In this document: piece after piece, positions 23,308-37,605 of the stretch | Numbering within the stretch: position 1 is the first letter of the stretch | Layout: the number at the start of each line of letters is the position of its first letter | DNA from: Mercurialis annua | Lineage: Eukaryota; Streptophyta; Magnoliopsida; Malpighiales; Euphorbiaceae | NCBI RefSeq assembly: GCF_937616625.2 | Contig: NC_065570.1 | Coordinates: 69,839,665-69,903,664 of the forward strand | DNA length: 64,000 bases | Direction: 5' to 3' | Translations under genes and position numbers: made by a program | Notes under the pieces: model-generated | Seen by the model: only the letters and a program-made list of their open reading frames with translations | What the model was told of the DNA's origin: nothing | The model's database searches: none

Positions 23308-24012
23308 TATTATTATTAATTAACGACATATTAATAGGCAAAATTCTCTCTCAAACTGCTCCCCCCATAAACCCTAAAGCTCCACCCGCCGCACATCTCA
23401 TGTTTTTGGTCAAAAATCACCTCCCCACCCTCTAAATTTCTCTATCTTTCAATAAATAAATGGTATCCCCATATATCTATGTCTTTATCTTTTTATTCTC
23501 TTCTCCCTTATGGTTTCATCTACCCTATATGGGTTTCTATTCACCCTAAATGGGTCATTCTTCTTCAAATGGGAAGCTTTACAAGGTATTTGCTCTTGAT
23601 TTCAACATGAAATCTTAACACTTATAATCCGAATTTTGCATCCTTCAATCGCTTGGTGGTTCTTCGTTTAGAAGCCGATCAGAACAAGCGCCGACAAAAT
23701 TTGAATTTTCTTGTGCTTCCTTTTGCAAGATTAGTTTGTAAATTTAATTTTTATAGCTTGAATATTACTCCCGACGATATGTGTAAATCTAAGGATTTCT
23801 TGTTGTAATTTTTAGATTTATAAATTTGTACCTATTTATCTAGATTTATTTTTAGATCTAGATTTTTGGTATTTTATTTTGGTTGACACATTATGTAGTC
23901 AAATAGCCTCTATATTGTAATTTTCTAGTCCCATTTACGTGGCTAGATTTGAGACTCTCGTAGTCGTTTTCTAATCTATAGATGAAACCATCTTCCGACA
24001 AAAAAAAAAAAA
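23308..24012 (+). mobile_element. Poly(A) retroposon with perfect 16-bp target duplication
   Basis: 705 bp flanked by AAATTTAAAGCTTTTT at 23292-23307 and 24013-24028, with a poly(A) tail from 24000. Long target duplication plus 3' poly(A) is the mark of LINE-driven target-primed insertion. The body starts with a pyrimidine-rich, comparatively GC-rich 5' part (AACCCTAAAGCTCC, CCACCCGCCGCAC near 23370-23395) that looks like a 5' leader, includes the repeated phrase ACCCTATATGGGTTTC / ACCCTAAATGGGTC, and ends in T-rich 3' UTR-like sequence. No long frame. It could be a processed transcript of an unknown gene or an internally deleted LINE. Confidence 0.85.
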
Positions 24013-24028
24013 AAATTTAAAGCTTTTT

Positions 24029-24741
24029 GGATTTTTTTTAAATCTAACAAAATCTTTCAAATGCTGTAAGTTTATCATGATTTGACCAATTCGTTGAAAA
24101 TCTATCTATTTTTCAAAACTGATTTAATTATGCTTGCATGGCAATTGAATGTGTAATTCAGACTCGTACGATTTTAAAAGATTGGATAGATTTTTAATAA
24201 ATCGACCATCGGGTGAAATGCAATAGATTACGCTCAGCTATGATCGGTTGATGAAGAATTGCAGTTAATTTAGTTGCTAGTCCAAACTGGCTGTCCTCCA
24301 TCGTTAACCAAATTTGGGTTGAAAGCAGCTCACTAATTAACTTTTATATATTTCTAAGTACTTGCAAAGTAAGAAATTGAGATGATTATGAAAGATTATC
24401 GAGTAGCTTCCCTTTTCATCTGTACTTACTAATCATTATATTTACTTACTAGATTATCTATTTAAGGCAACTACATCTTTTAGAATTGCTTTCCAGTTTA
24501 GAATGTTGATACTCTCAAGAAGCTTAGCTGATAAACTTACATGATTAGACTCTATTTATTTCATTTTTAGCTGATTATAATGGGAGGGAGAAATTCAAAT
24601 TTGTTACTCTCATAAAAAAAATTAGAGGCGAAATAAAGAGGATTAGAAAGACGATCATTTTCCACCGCTAATTATCGATTATTTTCGATAGTTTTATTAC
24701 TCTTTTCAATAATATTTTTTCTTCTTTTATGGTCTCATTTA
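24029..24741. other. Intergenic DNA, nothing recognised
   Basis: No coding frame, repeat or element boundary that I can support. Confidence 0.5.
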
Positions 24742-25110
24742 GGCTTAATGTCTTAAAAAAGCCTGACTTTTCATTCGCTTTTCAATCCTACCCTGACGTT
24801 GCAAATCTGTCAATTTTACCCTATTTTGTATTTTTTTATTTCAATTGTGCCCTAAATCATAAAATTGACCTTTTTTTATTTGGAAAAAATTATCTAAATT
24901 GACCCTTTTTGCATTAGATTAATTTTTTTATATTAAATTAACCATTTAAAAAAAATTATTGAATTTTTGTCAAATAAATAAAGATCAAATTTATGCTTCA
25001 GGGTACAATTGAAATGAAAAAATGCAAACTGGGGTAAAATTGACAAATTTTCAACGTCAGAATAGGATTGGAAGGAGATGAAAGTTCGGAGTTTTTTAAG
25101 ACATTAAGCC
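24742..25110. mobile_element. MULE-type MITE with perfect 9-bp target duplication
   Basis: 369 bp between TCTCATTTA duplications (24733-24741 and 25111-25119). Ends GGCTTAATGTCTTAAAAAA in inverted orientation. Arms of about 130 bp include CAATTTTACCC and its complement, and CAATTGTGCCCTAAA against TTCAGGGTACAATTG. Non-coding; same general family as 29868 and 39422. Confidence 0.9.
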
Positions 25111-26385
<1,275 letters not shown>

Positions 26386-26579
26386 TATTTTTTCTTTATC
26401 TAAAAAGTTAAGGGAGTAAACTAATTCTGATGGAGACTTAATGTTCTATGACATTATTTTTAATTGAATTTATCAATTTTATTAATTACTTACAATTAAT
26501 TAAGACAATGCTTATAATTAAATTAGATAATCAGGTGAAGACTTTATTGATGAATCTTGAAGATATTTGTCCATAAAAT

Positions 26580-26760
26580 TCGTGGGGCATATAAGTTGGT
26601 AAGACATTTTTTTAACTTAAGTGAGGTCACGAGTTCGAACCGTATTTATATATGTATCAGTTTAAAATTTAGGGTTATAGTTTGCCTCTAGCAAAAGAGC
26701 TATACTCCTTGAGTAAGGATTAATATGAATGTGAAAGACTTGAAACTACTGTCTTATAGT
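26580..26760 (+). mobile_element. Relic of a tRNA-derived SINE
   Basis: A tRNA-promoter-like pair is visible: a box A-like ATAAGTTGGTAAGACA near 26599 and a box B-like GAGTTCGAACC near 26629, spaced as in a tRNA gene, followed by a non-tRNA body with GTTTGCCTCTAGC. This resembles the Au-type plant SINE layout from memory. Ends and target duplication were not resolved, and no tRNA cloverleaf is preserved. Confidence 0.5.
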
Positions 26761-27838
26761 TAAAATCCATCCAGAAAACCTTATAGACCTTGTACAAAAG
26801 AAATATTATCCCATAATACTTTTTTCGAAACTTACTATTAGCTATAACTATTTTAGATTAAATTTTGGTTATTAATAATTTATATTGAAATTAATTAAAA
26901 TATTATGAATTATGAATTATTAATATTTATTAACTAAACTATTATTACTAATTAAATTAATTGGTACATAAAGTTATGATTTTTTGTCAAAAATTTATAA
27001 GGGTGCCTTTTTGATATTTGATGTAAAGCTGAGGGGGTACAATATATTTTATTCTAAGTTAACTAGTTTCAAACGACAATCTAAATATGGTCTGATGAAA
27101 ATATTCATTTGTCGTTTTAACTTGTCCAAACACCAAATTAATATACATCTTTATTCAAGTATTTCACTATCATTTTCAAATAAATTCAAAATTATTATTC
27201 CATCATTCTAATCTTAAGTAATTTTATTAAATTGCAAATCACTAATAATGCTTGACTAGTAATATCCGAAACTCTAGAATATAATAAAATTCCAAATTTA
27301 AATTCCAAATAGAGTGGACTAACAAATACACATATTGTCAAAAAAAAAAAAAATAGACATTGTGCTTCTTTTTCATATTAAGATTTCAGTTAATTAGTTT
27401 CACTTACACACTTAGTTAACAAAAAAGACTAAATCTTATAAACGTGATTATCATGAATAGTTATAACTTAACACGTACATGCCTAGAAAACAAATTATCA
27501 AATTAATGCCGTGTTAATTACTTGACTAATTAACATGTCGTGTTCATATTACTCAAGTGGTGACTTTCGACATGATAATATTAAGTTGCAAACCGTCATT
27601 CATAACTTATTCAAATTGAAAACAAACTGTGGACTAAAAGGAGAAGGTTAATTAAATTGAAATCAAACTGATCTCAAATATCATATGCATTTCATGCTAA
27701 AGAGTTGTAAAGATTGGACAATCTAATACAACTTTTATAGAAAGATCAAATTTCATATCTTTAACTAGGATTATATTATCAAATCCTCTCAAAAATAAAA
27801 AAATATTTACCATTATATATATATAATATCTACCAAAT
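26761..27838. other. AT-rich intergenic DNA
   Basis: No supported gene. The 75-codon frame at 26984-27211 lies in AT-rich sequence and has no recognisable domain. Confidence 0.45.
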
Positions 27839-28337
27839 TTGATTGAAAAATTAAAAAAAATTGATTGAATTTTTTTTTGATGAATAATACGTATATTAAG
27901 CCACGAGAAGTGGCAAAAGTCATTTCAAAATTTTCGCACAAAAAATAACACACTCAAAATGGCCATCACAGGCTACGACTAAAATAAAGGCTAAGAATCA
28001 AAATCCAGGGAAAATAATACAAGAAGGATTTAAAAAAAAATTCAAACCCAAATAAGAGAACTCCCTATTACAAAGTTTAAAATGAAAAACTGTCTTTGAA
28101 AAGCAGTTAGCAATAATGTACTCTTTATCCTGCGACTTGCTCTGAAAAACTCTAATTTCTGCATTTCTCAATTTTCCAGACTAAAAGATACCACAAAATC
28201 CGCCATAATGACAACATCCACCCTCCGAAACAATATGCTGCCACTGCACCATAAAATCGCCAAATAAAGAAGGACAAAATCCAACTCATATCAAACTTCT
28301 ATAAAACTTCACACCAAAAATTTCTAGCAAAACCACA
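27839..28337 (-). mobile_element. 5'-truncated L1-type LINE, 3' end only
   Basis: On the minus strand the sequence ends with a plant-L1-like 3' tail (GGCTTAATATACGTATTATT, then CATC and A9). Upstream, frames disrupted by stops still read ILWYL, VWKIEKCRN and RVFQS-like words of the L1 reverse transcriptase C-terminus (normally ...W.IW..RN.RIF). A 14-bp duplication, AATATCTACCAAAT, flanks it (27825-27838 and 28338-28351), consistent with target-primed insertion. An extra A/T-rich tract of about 30 bp lies between the poly(A) and the downstream duplication. Confidence 0.75.
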
Positions 28338-28351
28338 AATATCTACCAAAT

Positions 28352-29228
28352 GTGTTAATAACAAATTTTGATTGAAACTTAGAAAAATCACAAACTAATT
28401 TGAGATAATCCACCGTCTAATAAATGAGGAAATTATAAGTCCCATGGTACCATATTTAATACATGTAGAGAAAAGCATAAATTCTTATTAATAAAGTGAT
28501 ATAAATTAAGAGAATTGAAAATATTTTTTTAAAATTAGAAAGATTATAAAAAATCCCTTTGTTTCAATAAACTAAGAAAAAACAAATTAAGTTTTAATTT
28601 GAAATTAAAGGTTGAGATAATGTTAAAATAAGTTGCAAGTGACTTTTAGGGTACTAATTTTTTTAAATCACTGTACCTTCATGCTATTTTTTAGGCATAT
28701 TACACGACAACTTAAAAAATGTATTCACGCATCTTTTTTAGTTTTTGATTAAATGTTTGTCCCAACTGTACAAAGGGATCAAACAATTATAAAAATAAAA
28801 AAAATTAGAAGTTAAGAGGATACAATTTTGCTATATAGAATATAAAATAGATTAAATTGAAAGATAAAGAGTTAGATGAGGGGACATATATAAGTCAAGA
28901 GTTAAAAAGTATATTAAACCTAATCTGAAATGTAATGACATACTAATCATGAAATGATCGACCAATCATTCATGATTTAAATTATGAACCATCCCTAGTT
29001 TGTGCAATGATAAAATTCAAATGATGTGTAATTTATATAAAACCAAATACATATTTCTGTACTTTTAAACTTTTGATCTTGGCCAAATATACCATTAAAT
29101 CTATATGTTATTAGCTTTATATCACTTGATTCTTAATAAATTTTTTGTATAAATGTTGTTGGACATACTTCTAAAAAAATCGTAGTTTTGATTGATATGA
29201 AACGACATCATTTCATGACTAAAAGAAC
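28352..29228. other. Intergenic DNA, nothing recognised
   Basis: AT-rich; no coding frame or element end that I can support. Confidence 0.5.
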
Positions 29229-29236
29229 CACATATG

Positions 29237-29639
29237 CAGGGGTGAGCGAAAAACCGGCCGACCGAATCGATGAATTTTGTTCATTTTGGTTTGGTTAAAA
29301 TGGTTAATTCGGTCAATTCGGTTTTTGTATAAAAAAATTTGGTTCTTCGGTTATTAGTTTGGTTTGAATTTTGAATTATCCAAATTAACCGAACCAACCG
29401 AATTAACAAAAAATTTGAACTCCTGTGAACTTTTTTTTTAACTTTTTCAAATAATTTTGTCGGTTTTGACCAAACTGACCAAATTAACTAGTCATTTCGG
29501 TCGGTTCAGTTTTGAATTTTTTTCTATCTTATCAGGTCGGTTTGGTTTTTGGTTAAAATATTTTATTCGATCGAACGGTTAAATCTCTTAAGGAGGTGTC
29601 GGTTACGTTTCGACCGAACCGGCTGAATGCTCACCCCTA
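29237..29639. mobile_element. Non-autonomous hAT element, 403 bp
   Basis: Ends CAGGGGTGAGCGAAAAACCGG and, on the other strand, TAGGGGTGAGCATTC. Flanks CACATATG (29229-29236) and AACATATG (29640-29647) match at 7 of 8 bases. Subterminal regions are dense in TTCGGT / ACCGAA repeats in both orientations. No transposase. Confidence 0.85.
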
Positions 29640-29867
29640 AACATATGTACAGTTAAATGGCAATTTAAATGCAAAATACTTATTAAGGGTCAACTGTGAA
29701 AAAATAACAATATACAAATTTTAGGATGCATAGATTTAATTGATACTTATTTTAAGATTTAATATTAATATTTTCTACATTTAAACATCTTTCGTCCTAG
29801 TCAACAAAAAAAAGTGTGTAGAAACACGCATGGGCACGTGATTCCACCATATTTTCTAAATAAAATA

Positions 29868-30245
29868 GGCCTAATTACTTAAAAACCATCCACCTTATAA
29901 TTTTTTTCATTGATACCATGACCTAGGAAAATTTTCAAGTGTACCCTATTTTTGATTTTTATGTTTCATTTGTACCCCAAAATTAAAAAATTTGATAATT
30001 TAATTAATTTAGAGATGGAAATATTAAAAACAAAATACATAAATGATTAACATTAACGTTTTATCATAATATAGGTTAAAAATGAAGGACTAATCTAAAC
30101 TCTTTTTCAAAAGAAAATAGGTCAATTTAACTCATTAGGTAGAGAGGAAACATAAAAATAAAAAATAGGGTACAATTGGAAATTTTTCTAAGTCATGGTA
30201 TAAATGAAAAAAAATCAAGGTGGGTGGTTTTTAAGTAATTAGGCC
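29868..30245. mobile_element. MULE-type MITE with perfect 9-bp target duplication
   Basis: 378 bp between AATAAAATA copies (29859-29867 and 30246-30254). Ends GGCCTAATTACTTAAAAACC, identical on both strands for 20 bases, then AT/AC-CCACC. Subterminal AAAATAGGGTACA tract is inverted against GTACCCTATTTT. Close relatives at 39422 and 47747. Confidence 0.93.
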
Positions 30246-30254
30246 AATAAAATA

Positions 30255-32043
30255 TAAGTTAAAATCTTAAATACTTATTAACAAATGTTAAATTACGTAA
30301 AAGAAAATTGAGAAATGAAAGTAAGATATGTAAGAGAAGAAGTTAAACTGCAGATGAAAATGATGAAGATTGTGATCTAAAGTTAGAAGACAATTTTAGA
30401 TTTTATTTTTGTTTGTGGTAGTGTCACATCACATCAAGAAAAGAAGGAGGGTCAAAACTAATCTTTGGTTAAAGAACAAATGCATGTTTCTGCTTTTTCA
30501 TTATTTTTTGCAAAGCTGAAAACCACTTTTTGTCTAACAATTAGTCACTCTCTTAACGATATGGTAGTGACATTTATTTATTTATTTATTATTTTTTACC
30601 CTCAATAAAAGAAAAAAAGAGGCAGGCAACTAGCTAGCCGCACCATTAAGTAACATATAAACATCAATTGACGGTAGAATTAAGTTTATTATAAAGCCTC
30701 TATTTTGATTAAGTTTATTAGAAAGACTCTATTTAATTTAATTAAAATGTGCATCCCCATGAAACCCTAATGAATGTGTTACTATCCAGTTTTATATGTA
30801 AACTGAATTTTTATTTTAACAAATTAGAAAAATAAACGAACAACATAAAATCTGATAAATATAATAGTTTAAAATTGGTCTAATGGTCCAAAAAATGTAT
30901 CATCTTCTTGTAAATCTAATTACAAATTATAGTTTTGATACTTTTATAATTTTTTTTAAAATAATATTAGTTTTGATAATCGTTCAATTTCATATATATA
31001 TTTTTAGTATTTCTAATGATGAAGTAAATAAATTTGTATATTTTCTTTAAAATGATCATTTGATTTTTGTAGCTTTACATCTACAAGACTATCATATATA
31101 AATTAAATAATCGGGTTAAACTAATATTAATTTTTAAAAATAAAACTAAAATTACCAAGCTTAGATTATTAAATTAAATTTATAAAAGTGATAACAGTTT
31201 ATATTTTATATACATTTTAAAATATGGTGTGAATGGTTAGTGGAAATAAGTGAAATACAATTTTCTTGCCATTTTGGTGGGAGTTTGGAAGTAAATTTAC
31301 CAAGTGTTATCAAACACAAAAGTCCTTTAACAAGCAAAGGCTTATCTTGTTATCCACATAACTATATAAGTGTCTTAAATCAAGAGAAGTGGACATGAGT
31401 GACTGCCAAATAGTGAAAATATAAAAATGAATAGAGTAAAGGCAAAGAAATAGACATTTAGAGGAACCATAATGGTATTTTGTCACTACTCTTTTCATCC
31501 CCAATATTGTTTGTCGCCTCATGAGAACCTCCATTCCCTTCTTTGTTCAATGTGGGCTTTTTGAGTGCTTTCTTTAGGCTACTCTTTTTCTTATACATGA
31601 AAAAATCTTATCTTAATCCGATTTAAATTTGAATAACTCTCGAATTTAGGCAATCTCCAATCCATATACATATTTTCAGTCCAATTCATACCTATTTCAC
31701 AATTTATCTCAGTATTTATAAATAGTGAAAATATATATTATCATTACTTTACACTATTCACACAAATTTATTTGTTATTTAGTTTTTAATTATATTTTAT
31801 ATTGTTAATTTGTAAGAATTCAATTTAGTTCATTGCATAATCGTCATGTTTTTTAACAATTTAGTTCAATATATTACAGAAGCACACACAATGCAATTTA
31901 TAATGCATCAATTGGTTATTTGCGAGAGAAATATACTAAATTGGAGGCATATGAAAAGATTATTTAAATTACACTATTTAATTACTAAAATTTGAATATA
32001 ACTTTTTTAATTAAATATTAAATGATGTTATATAATTAAAAAA
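30255..32043. other. Intergenic DNA, nothing recognised
   Basis: AT-rich. The 74-codon antisense frame at 31310-31534 has no recognisable domain and no partner exons, so it was not called. Confidence 0.45.
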
Positions 32044-32483
32044 GACCTAATAATCCAAAAACGCCAAACATTTAGCAAAAGTCTCAATTATGTCCACACA
32101 TTTAAATCGTCTCAATTATGTCCAAATCTATATGATATCGTTTTAAAAATGTCCAACCCCAAATGAAGTGTATTTGTACTGATGTGTCACTTATATGACG
32201 TGTCAGTGCTTGCCACGTTGATAAAAAATAAACCTTAAAAAGACCAAACGTTTAGCAAAAGTGTCCATAATATCCAAACGTTTAGTAAAAGTCTCTATAA
32301 TGTCCAAAAATATATTATGACGTGGCACGCAAGACATGCCACCTAAGCGACATGTCAACAATTTTGGGAGTTGGATATTTTTAAAACATTATCATATAGG
32401 TTTGGACATTATCGAGACGATTTAAACGTTCGGATATAATGGAGTCTTTCGCTAAACGTTTGGCCTTTTTGGGTCATTAGGCC
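32044..32483. mobile_element. MULE-type MITE with perfect 9-bp target duplication
   Basis: 440 bp between ATTAAAAAA copies (32035-32043 and 32484-32492). Ends GACCTAATAATCC and, on the other strand, GGCCTAATGACCC. AACGTTTAGCAAAAGT-type words recur internally at 32070, 32248 and 32275 and inverted at 32450, so the left arm seems internally duplicated. Central CACGTGGC / GCCACC words resemble the 14940 element. Confidence 0.88.
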
Positions 32484-32492
32484 ATTAAAAAA

Positions 32493-34555
32493 TATAAATT
32501 TATTAATTTAATATTTTTTTATTTAATTTCAAAATATAAAAAAAATGAGGTTAAATTTGTTCAGAGCTGTATATACAAATGTAAAGTGATCAATAAGTAA
32601 ACATAATAAAGTTGAATATAAAAATAGAACATAGAAAATATTTGTTTAATGAGAAATAATATAATGAGAAGTAAAAATACTAAAATAATATGATTTTTAT
32701 ACTAAATTAGTGTTTTTGGTTCGAAATGCTTTTGCCCCTAATTTTTTCTATTAAAAAATAATAGATTGTTTTTTTTTAAAACAATTGGTCTAAATATGAG
32801 TTTATTGAATCATTGCTCACTTTTCATAAAAGAACATGTACTTCAGTGGGCACTAGAAATTTAAAAAATTGTTTTTGTTAAATTATTACTAATTGCTCTT
32901 TTCATTTTAAATTAATAAATGTTATTTTTGAAAAATTATTCTATATTATAATTGTTCAATTATTACATAAGCAAGTAAATATGGCATATACGGTTATTGA
33001 CAACAGTAAAATGTATTTAAAAAGAAAGAAAATTGGTGAAAGATACAAAATTACCATTTAATGAAATAAAAGTAATTATGTTATTTTTTATAAATTAAAT
33101 AAACTTTTTAATATTTTATTCATTTTAAATTGTTTATCAATTTAAAAAAGTGATATTATGACTTAATTAACTAGAGTAAGGGTCTTGGGATCATTTAATT
33201 ATTTACTTCTTCAATTTGCCATGAAATAGCACATGTTCTCATGTTCCAATGATACAACTTTAGTGGCATATAAGTACTAGAGAGCATATATCATATGTAT
33301 AATTAACATTGAAATCTTTTGCACATGGTTTTGTGATCACTTCCAATTTACTCTATAATCATTTTTAATTTTTAAATTTTACTTATGTCCAAGTACTTGA
33401 GTTAGTTTTTCTAAGGCTCAAAAAGAGAAACCATAATGGAGAAAAGGTTGAACTTTGAACATGCCACCATAGAAGGTTCTATTATTATGATTAAAATAAA
33501 TTACAATGTGTAGTGAAAATAATCACAATCACTAATCAATATAATCATTGTGATGCCCTTTTCACATTATTAATTTACCATTTTTATTATCAAAGCTATT
33601 TAATTATGCAACTAAAGATGAACAACATGTAGGAAAAGTGACATAAATCATAACAGTTGATAAAAAAAGGAATTTCTAGTTATTTTAATCTTATTTTAGA
33701 ACTTATGGGTCACATCCAAGTGATTGTTACCAACTTAAAAGTAAAGAAGAAAAAGCTTCAGTCCCAAATTCCTCTTGTTTGTTCCCTTTTCTTTATAAAC
33801 CTACAAAAATTTTAATTAGGGGGAATACTATGTATTTTTACATAAACTATGTAGATTCTTAAAAGAAATAAGAGTTTTTATAATTTTATTTTAATGTTCT
33901 TATATATTTTAAATCATGTCTATATCCTAAAATTTTACAAATGAAAACAAGTTGCAAGAAAATCAATTTAGAAATTGGTTATTGAGATATTAATTACGTC
34001 ATTTGAATATCAGATTATATATTTCTATAACGGAAACAAATTATTTGAAAATCGTGGACAACATTTTTTAATAAAAAAATTTGAGGAGATAACTTTATTT
34101 AACTATCACATGTTTTCGACTTTTGACATAAGTTAATTTTTTGAAAGTTTTGACATCATAATGACCATTTTAAGAGATTTTCTAAACTAAAAAAACTCAA
34201 AATTCGTAATAAATGATACATCATATGAAGTAAAATCAACTTAATTGATACTAAAAAAATAGAATGTAACTGCTCAACTTATTTTTAGTTTGAATTAGTT
34301 CAGATATAAATAAAAATATGAAATATATGAATAAATCATAATAATTATTTATTTATAACTATTTTTATTTATTAAATAATTTAAAATATTATGATTTATT
34401 ATATATAGTTTTATATTTTTATATTTAATTTTATTTTGGACTGAAAAATAAATTAAATAGCTAGATTGTATTTTTATTAATATTAAAGTCATTTAACTGT
34501 TTCTGTTTACAGATTGAATATATATGCTAACAATTCATTTTGTAAGACTCTTTTC
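32493..34555. other. AT-rich intergenic DNA, nothing recognised
   Basis: No coding frame or element end that I can support over about 2 kb. Confidence 0.5.
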
Positions 34556-34778
34556 AGAGAAATTCGGAGATAGACTCGGTCTATCACGTCATCCGTATAC
34601 TAAACCTATCACATAATGACATGTCATTAAAATGATGGCAATTCAGTAATATTACTATTCAAAGGTGTAAATAAGTAACAAATGAATTTATAAGATTGAC
34701 ATCATTTTAATGACGTGTCATAATGTGATAGTTTTAGTCTACGGATGATGTGATAGACTAAGTCCATAAGAATTTCTC
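34556..34778. mobile_element. Foldback MITE, about 220 bp
   Basis: Almost the whole element is an inverted repeat: GAGAAATTCGGAGATAGAC and TCTATCACGTCATCCGTA on the left mirrored by ACGGATGATGTGATAGAC and AAGAATTTCTCC on the right, plus CATTAAAATGATG centrally in both. Flanks share CTCTTTT, but the exact duplication is ambiguous. Confidence 0.8.
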
Positions 34779-35530
34779 CTCTTTTTAATGTAAAACATTT
34801 TAAAGAACTATTTATATCAAAAGCTAAAATTATATGGCTATCAAATGCAATTATACTAAGTAATAAATTATAATTCAAATGGTATTTGCTTTAGACGACA
34901 TTCTATTAAAGACGTGAGATCAATTTTTTCTATAAGCGTTAAAAATTTGAATATATAATTTTAATTTAACTTTGAGATTTTAAAAGAAAATAGTAACTTC
35001 CATTTTAGATAAAAATAATAATAATAAAAGAATCCACTTGGTGGTTGCTTAGCTGGTGCCAGATAAAATGTAGAGGTTAATCCACATGGTAGACAGAAAA
35101 TGTAAGTGTACATTCACATCACATGCCCACCACATGTGATCTAAACCCTTTTGTCTACTTGTAACTTTTTCTCTATCTGGCCCAGTAATTTTAATCTCTC
35201 TATTTCTTATCCATTTTATGTTAGAGATAAAGTGATTTTCATTAAATTTATGTCTTTCAATTAATTATGTTTAATTTTATCCATTAAAATTAAATAATTT
35301 AATATTTAGATCCTTTTAATTTTGATTTTTTATTATTTCGTCCCGACTTGAATTTATTTGATTTAATATTAAAGTAATTAAATATGATTGAATAAATTTA
35401 ACTTATTTAATTATGTATATAAATCTATAAAGCAGAATAAGCTTTTTTTTTCCGTTTTCAAATCCTTCCAAGTGGCACAATTGCCAACTGTCAAACTACA
35501 TGGAAAGTTAGCAAGTTTTTTGCATAATAT
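34779..35530. other. Intergenic DNA, nothing recognised
   Basis: No gene or element that I can support. Confidence 0.45.
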
Positions 35531-35538
35531 GATACATG

Positions 35539-36665
35539 CAATGTTTTTAAAACCGGACCGGAGATCAAACCGGCTTCGTTGGGGGTTCATGGTTCGACCG
35601 GTTCAACCGGGTTCAACCGGATTTTTAGTTATAATAAATATAAATTATTTAAATTAGAAATACATGTATTATAAATAAAAAGTATGGTAAAATATTTAAT
35701 TAAAGCTATTTTTTATTTTATTATATAAAATATAATTATAAATAATCAATGTTTAGAAATATATAGAATAATTATACTAAATAAGAGAAAAATTAATTTT
35801 AATAATTATTATTATTAAATTAAAGTTATACAATTAAGTTTATAAATAAAAAATATACATTTAAATTGAATTAATTATAAAATGTGTGAAATACAATTAT
35901 AATTGATCAACATTTAGGTGTACAAATAATAATTATATTGTATGAGAAAATAAACTTAAAAAAAACGTAACTTTCAATTTTAACATTCATTATATTTTTT
36001 TCTTTTTAAAATTTAAAATAATTTATTATGTCAAATATAATTATAAATAATAGTGTTTAAGAGTATATAGAAAAATTGTATAATATGAGAAAAATAAATA
36101 TATGCTTTTTTAATTTTATTTATTTGTAACAGAAATAAATCTATTTAAAAAGTTAAATTTAATTAGATATTTTCAATTGAAATTTAAATTTATTACCATA
36201 GTAATATTATTTTAATAGTTTATACATTATATAAGAATATACTAACAAATAAATAGAGTATTTTTAAAAATTAGAAAATAATAACAGCAAGCTTTTTTTA
36301 ATTATTTTTTTTTTTGAAAAGATTTTTTTTTTTTAATTATTATTATTACTTAGATATTAGCTACTAAAACTTATAGAACTCCTATAAAAAAGCATCAGAG
36401 GCATTAGGTAACCTTCACCTATGTGGCCACGTGGATGAAACTGACATTGTCAGTTTTCACCAAAACTGTTGCTTTAAATTTTGATAAGGAATTAAAAAAA
36501 ACGGAGTCATCCGTTTTTCACTGAAAATCGGATTTTGGCGGTTTATTCCGGTTTTATCCGGTTTATTGATCATTGGGGTTTTAACATGTAACCGGACCGG
36601 ATTGGTGACCGGTTCCCGGTTAATCCGGTCGGACCGCCCGGTCCGGTCCGGTTTTAACAACATTG
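35539..36665. mobile_element. Non-autonomous hAT element, 1127 bp
   Basis: Perfect 8-bp duplication GATACATG (35531-35538 and 36666-36673). Ends CAATGTTTTTAAAACCGGAC and, on the other strand, CAATGTTGTTAAAACCGGAC. Subterminal arrays of CCGGTT, AACCGG and GGTTCAACCGG. The long middle is AT-rich and non-coding; a short segment near 36380-36470 is less biased. The frames at 35388-35657 and 36457-36672 arise from the subterminal repeats. Confidence 0.93.
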
Positions 36666-36673
36666 GATACATG

Positions 36674-37103
36674 TATATAAATCAATGTGATAGCTTAAGT
36701 TTTGAAATAATATAAAACTACTGAATTTCAAAAAGGAGTAATAAAAATGGGTAATGGGCATACAAATATTATGAAATTATTTTATCATAATTTTGAATTT
36801 AAAATAATACGGATATAATACATATCTAAATTTTCGTTCTCTTATAAGTTAAAAGCTCATGGTGCTAGTGACGTCTCTGATATAAATACAATAAAGATAT
36901 ATAGTTGATATTTTTTGGAACGAGATTTGATTATGCGAGCAGTTCGATACGAACTAAGAGCTTTTGAACTAATTTTTTTTTAAAATGTCTATATTAGTAT
37001 AACATCCTACTATACTCAATTATGCAATTAAAGCATAACTTGAATCCATCCTAAAAAGCAAGAACACCTCTAGAAAAATCACTTGATGTTCTAAACATTA
37101 ACA
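36674..37103. other. Intergenic DNA, nothing recognised
   Basis: AT-rich; no support for a gene. Confidence 0.45.
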
Positions 37104-37219
37104 TAATGACCGTACTCTTCATAGATGGTGCAATAATCAAATTATTGAAAGATTAAATTGTTAATGACCGTACTCTTCATAGATGGTGCAATAATCAAAT
37201 TATCGAAAGATTAAATTCT
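37104..37219. repeat. 58-bp tandem duplication
   Basis: Two copies (37104-37161, 37162-37219) of a unit starting TAATGACCGTACTCTTCATA, differing at very few positions, so the duplication is recent. Confidence 0.9.
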
Positions 37220-37605
37220 TTTTAAGTGGACGAATTTTTTTAGTAAGAGCTTAAGGGATAAAGGATTTGATACAAAAGTTTAAATCGATCTTATTTCACT
37301 AGTCAATTAAGAATTGAGATTTAAAATTCACTAAATGAGATTCATAAAGAGTTTTTTAAACTAACTCCTAATTTAGTGCTTTATCGCTAAACACCAACTA
37401 TGAGATTTTTCAATTATAATCTCTAACTTTCAAGGGTTGAATTTTCTCAAAACTAAACTTTAACTTACAATAATTATGAATTTATAAGTTTACACAAAAT
37501 TAAAACTAAAACAAAGAAAGATTGATTTAAAATTGAGAGTTTGTTGTTTTAAGATTTGTAAATCATTGACCTTAAGATATTGCAAAGGGTTTATATTTAT
37601 ACCCA

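Noticed and set aside
26599..26645. Possible tRNA gene
   Set aside because: Box A- and B-like words are present, but no acceptor stem or anticodon arm can be folded; read as a SINE relic.
31310..31534. 74-codon minus-strand frame
   Set aside because: AT-rich, no recognisable domain or splice partners.
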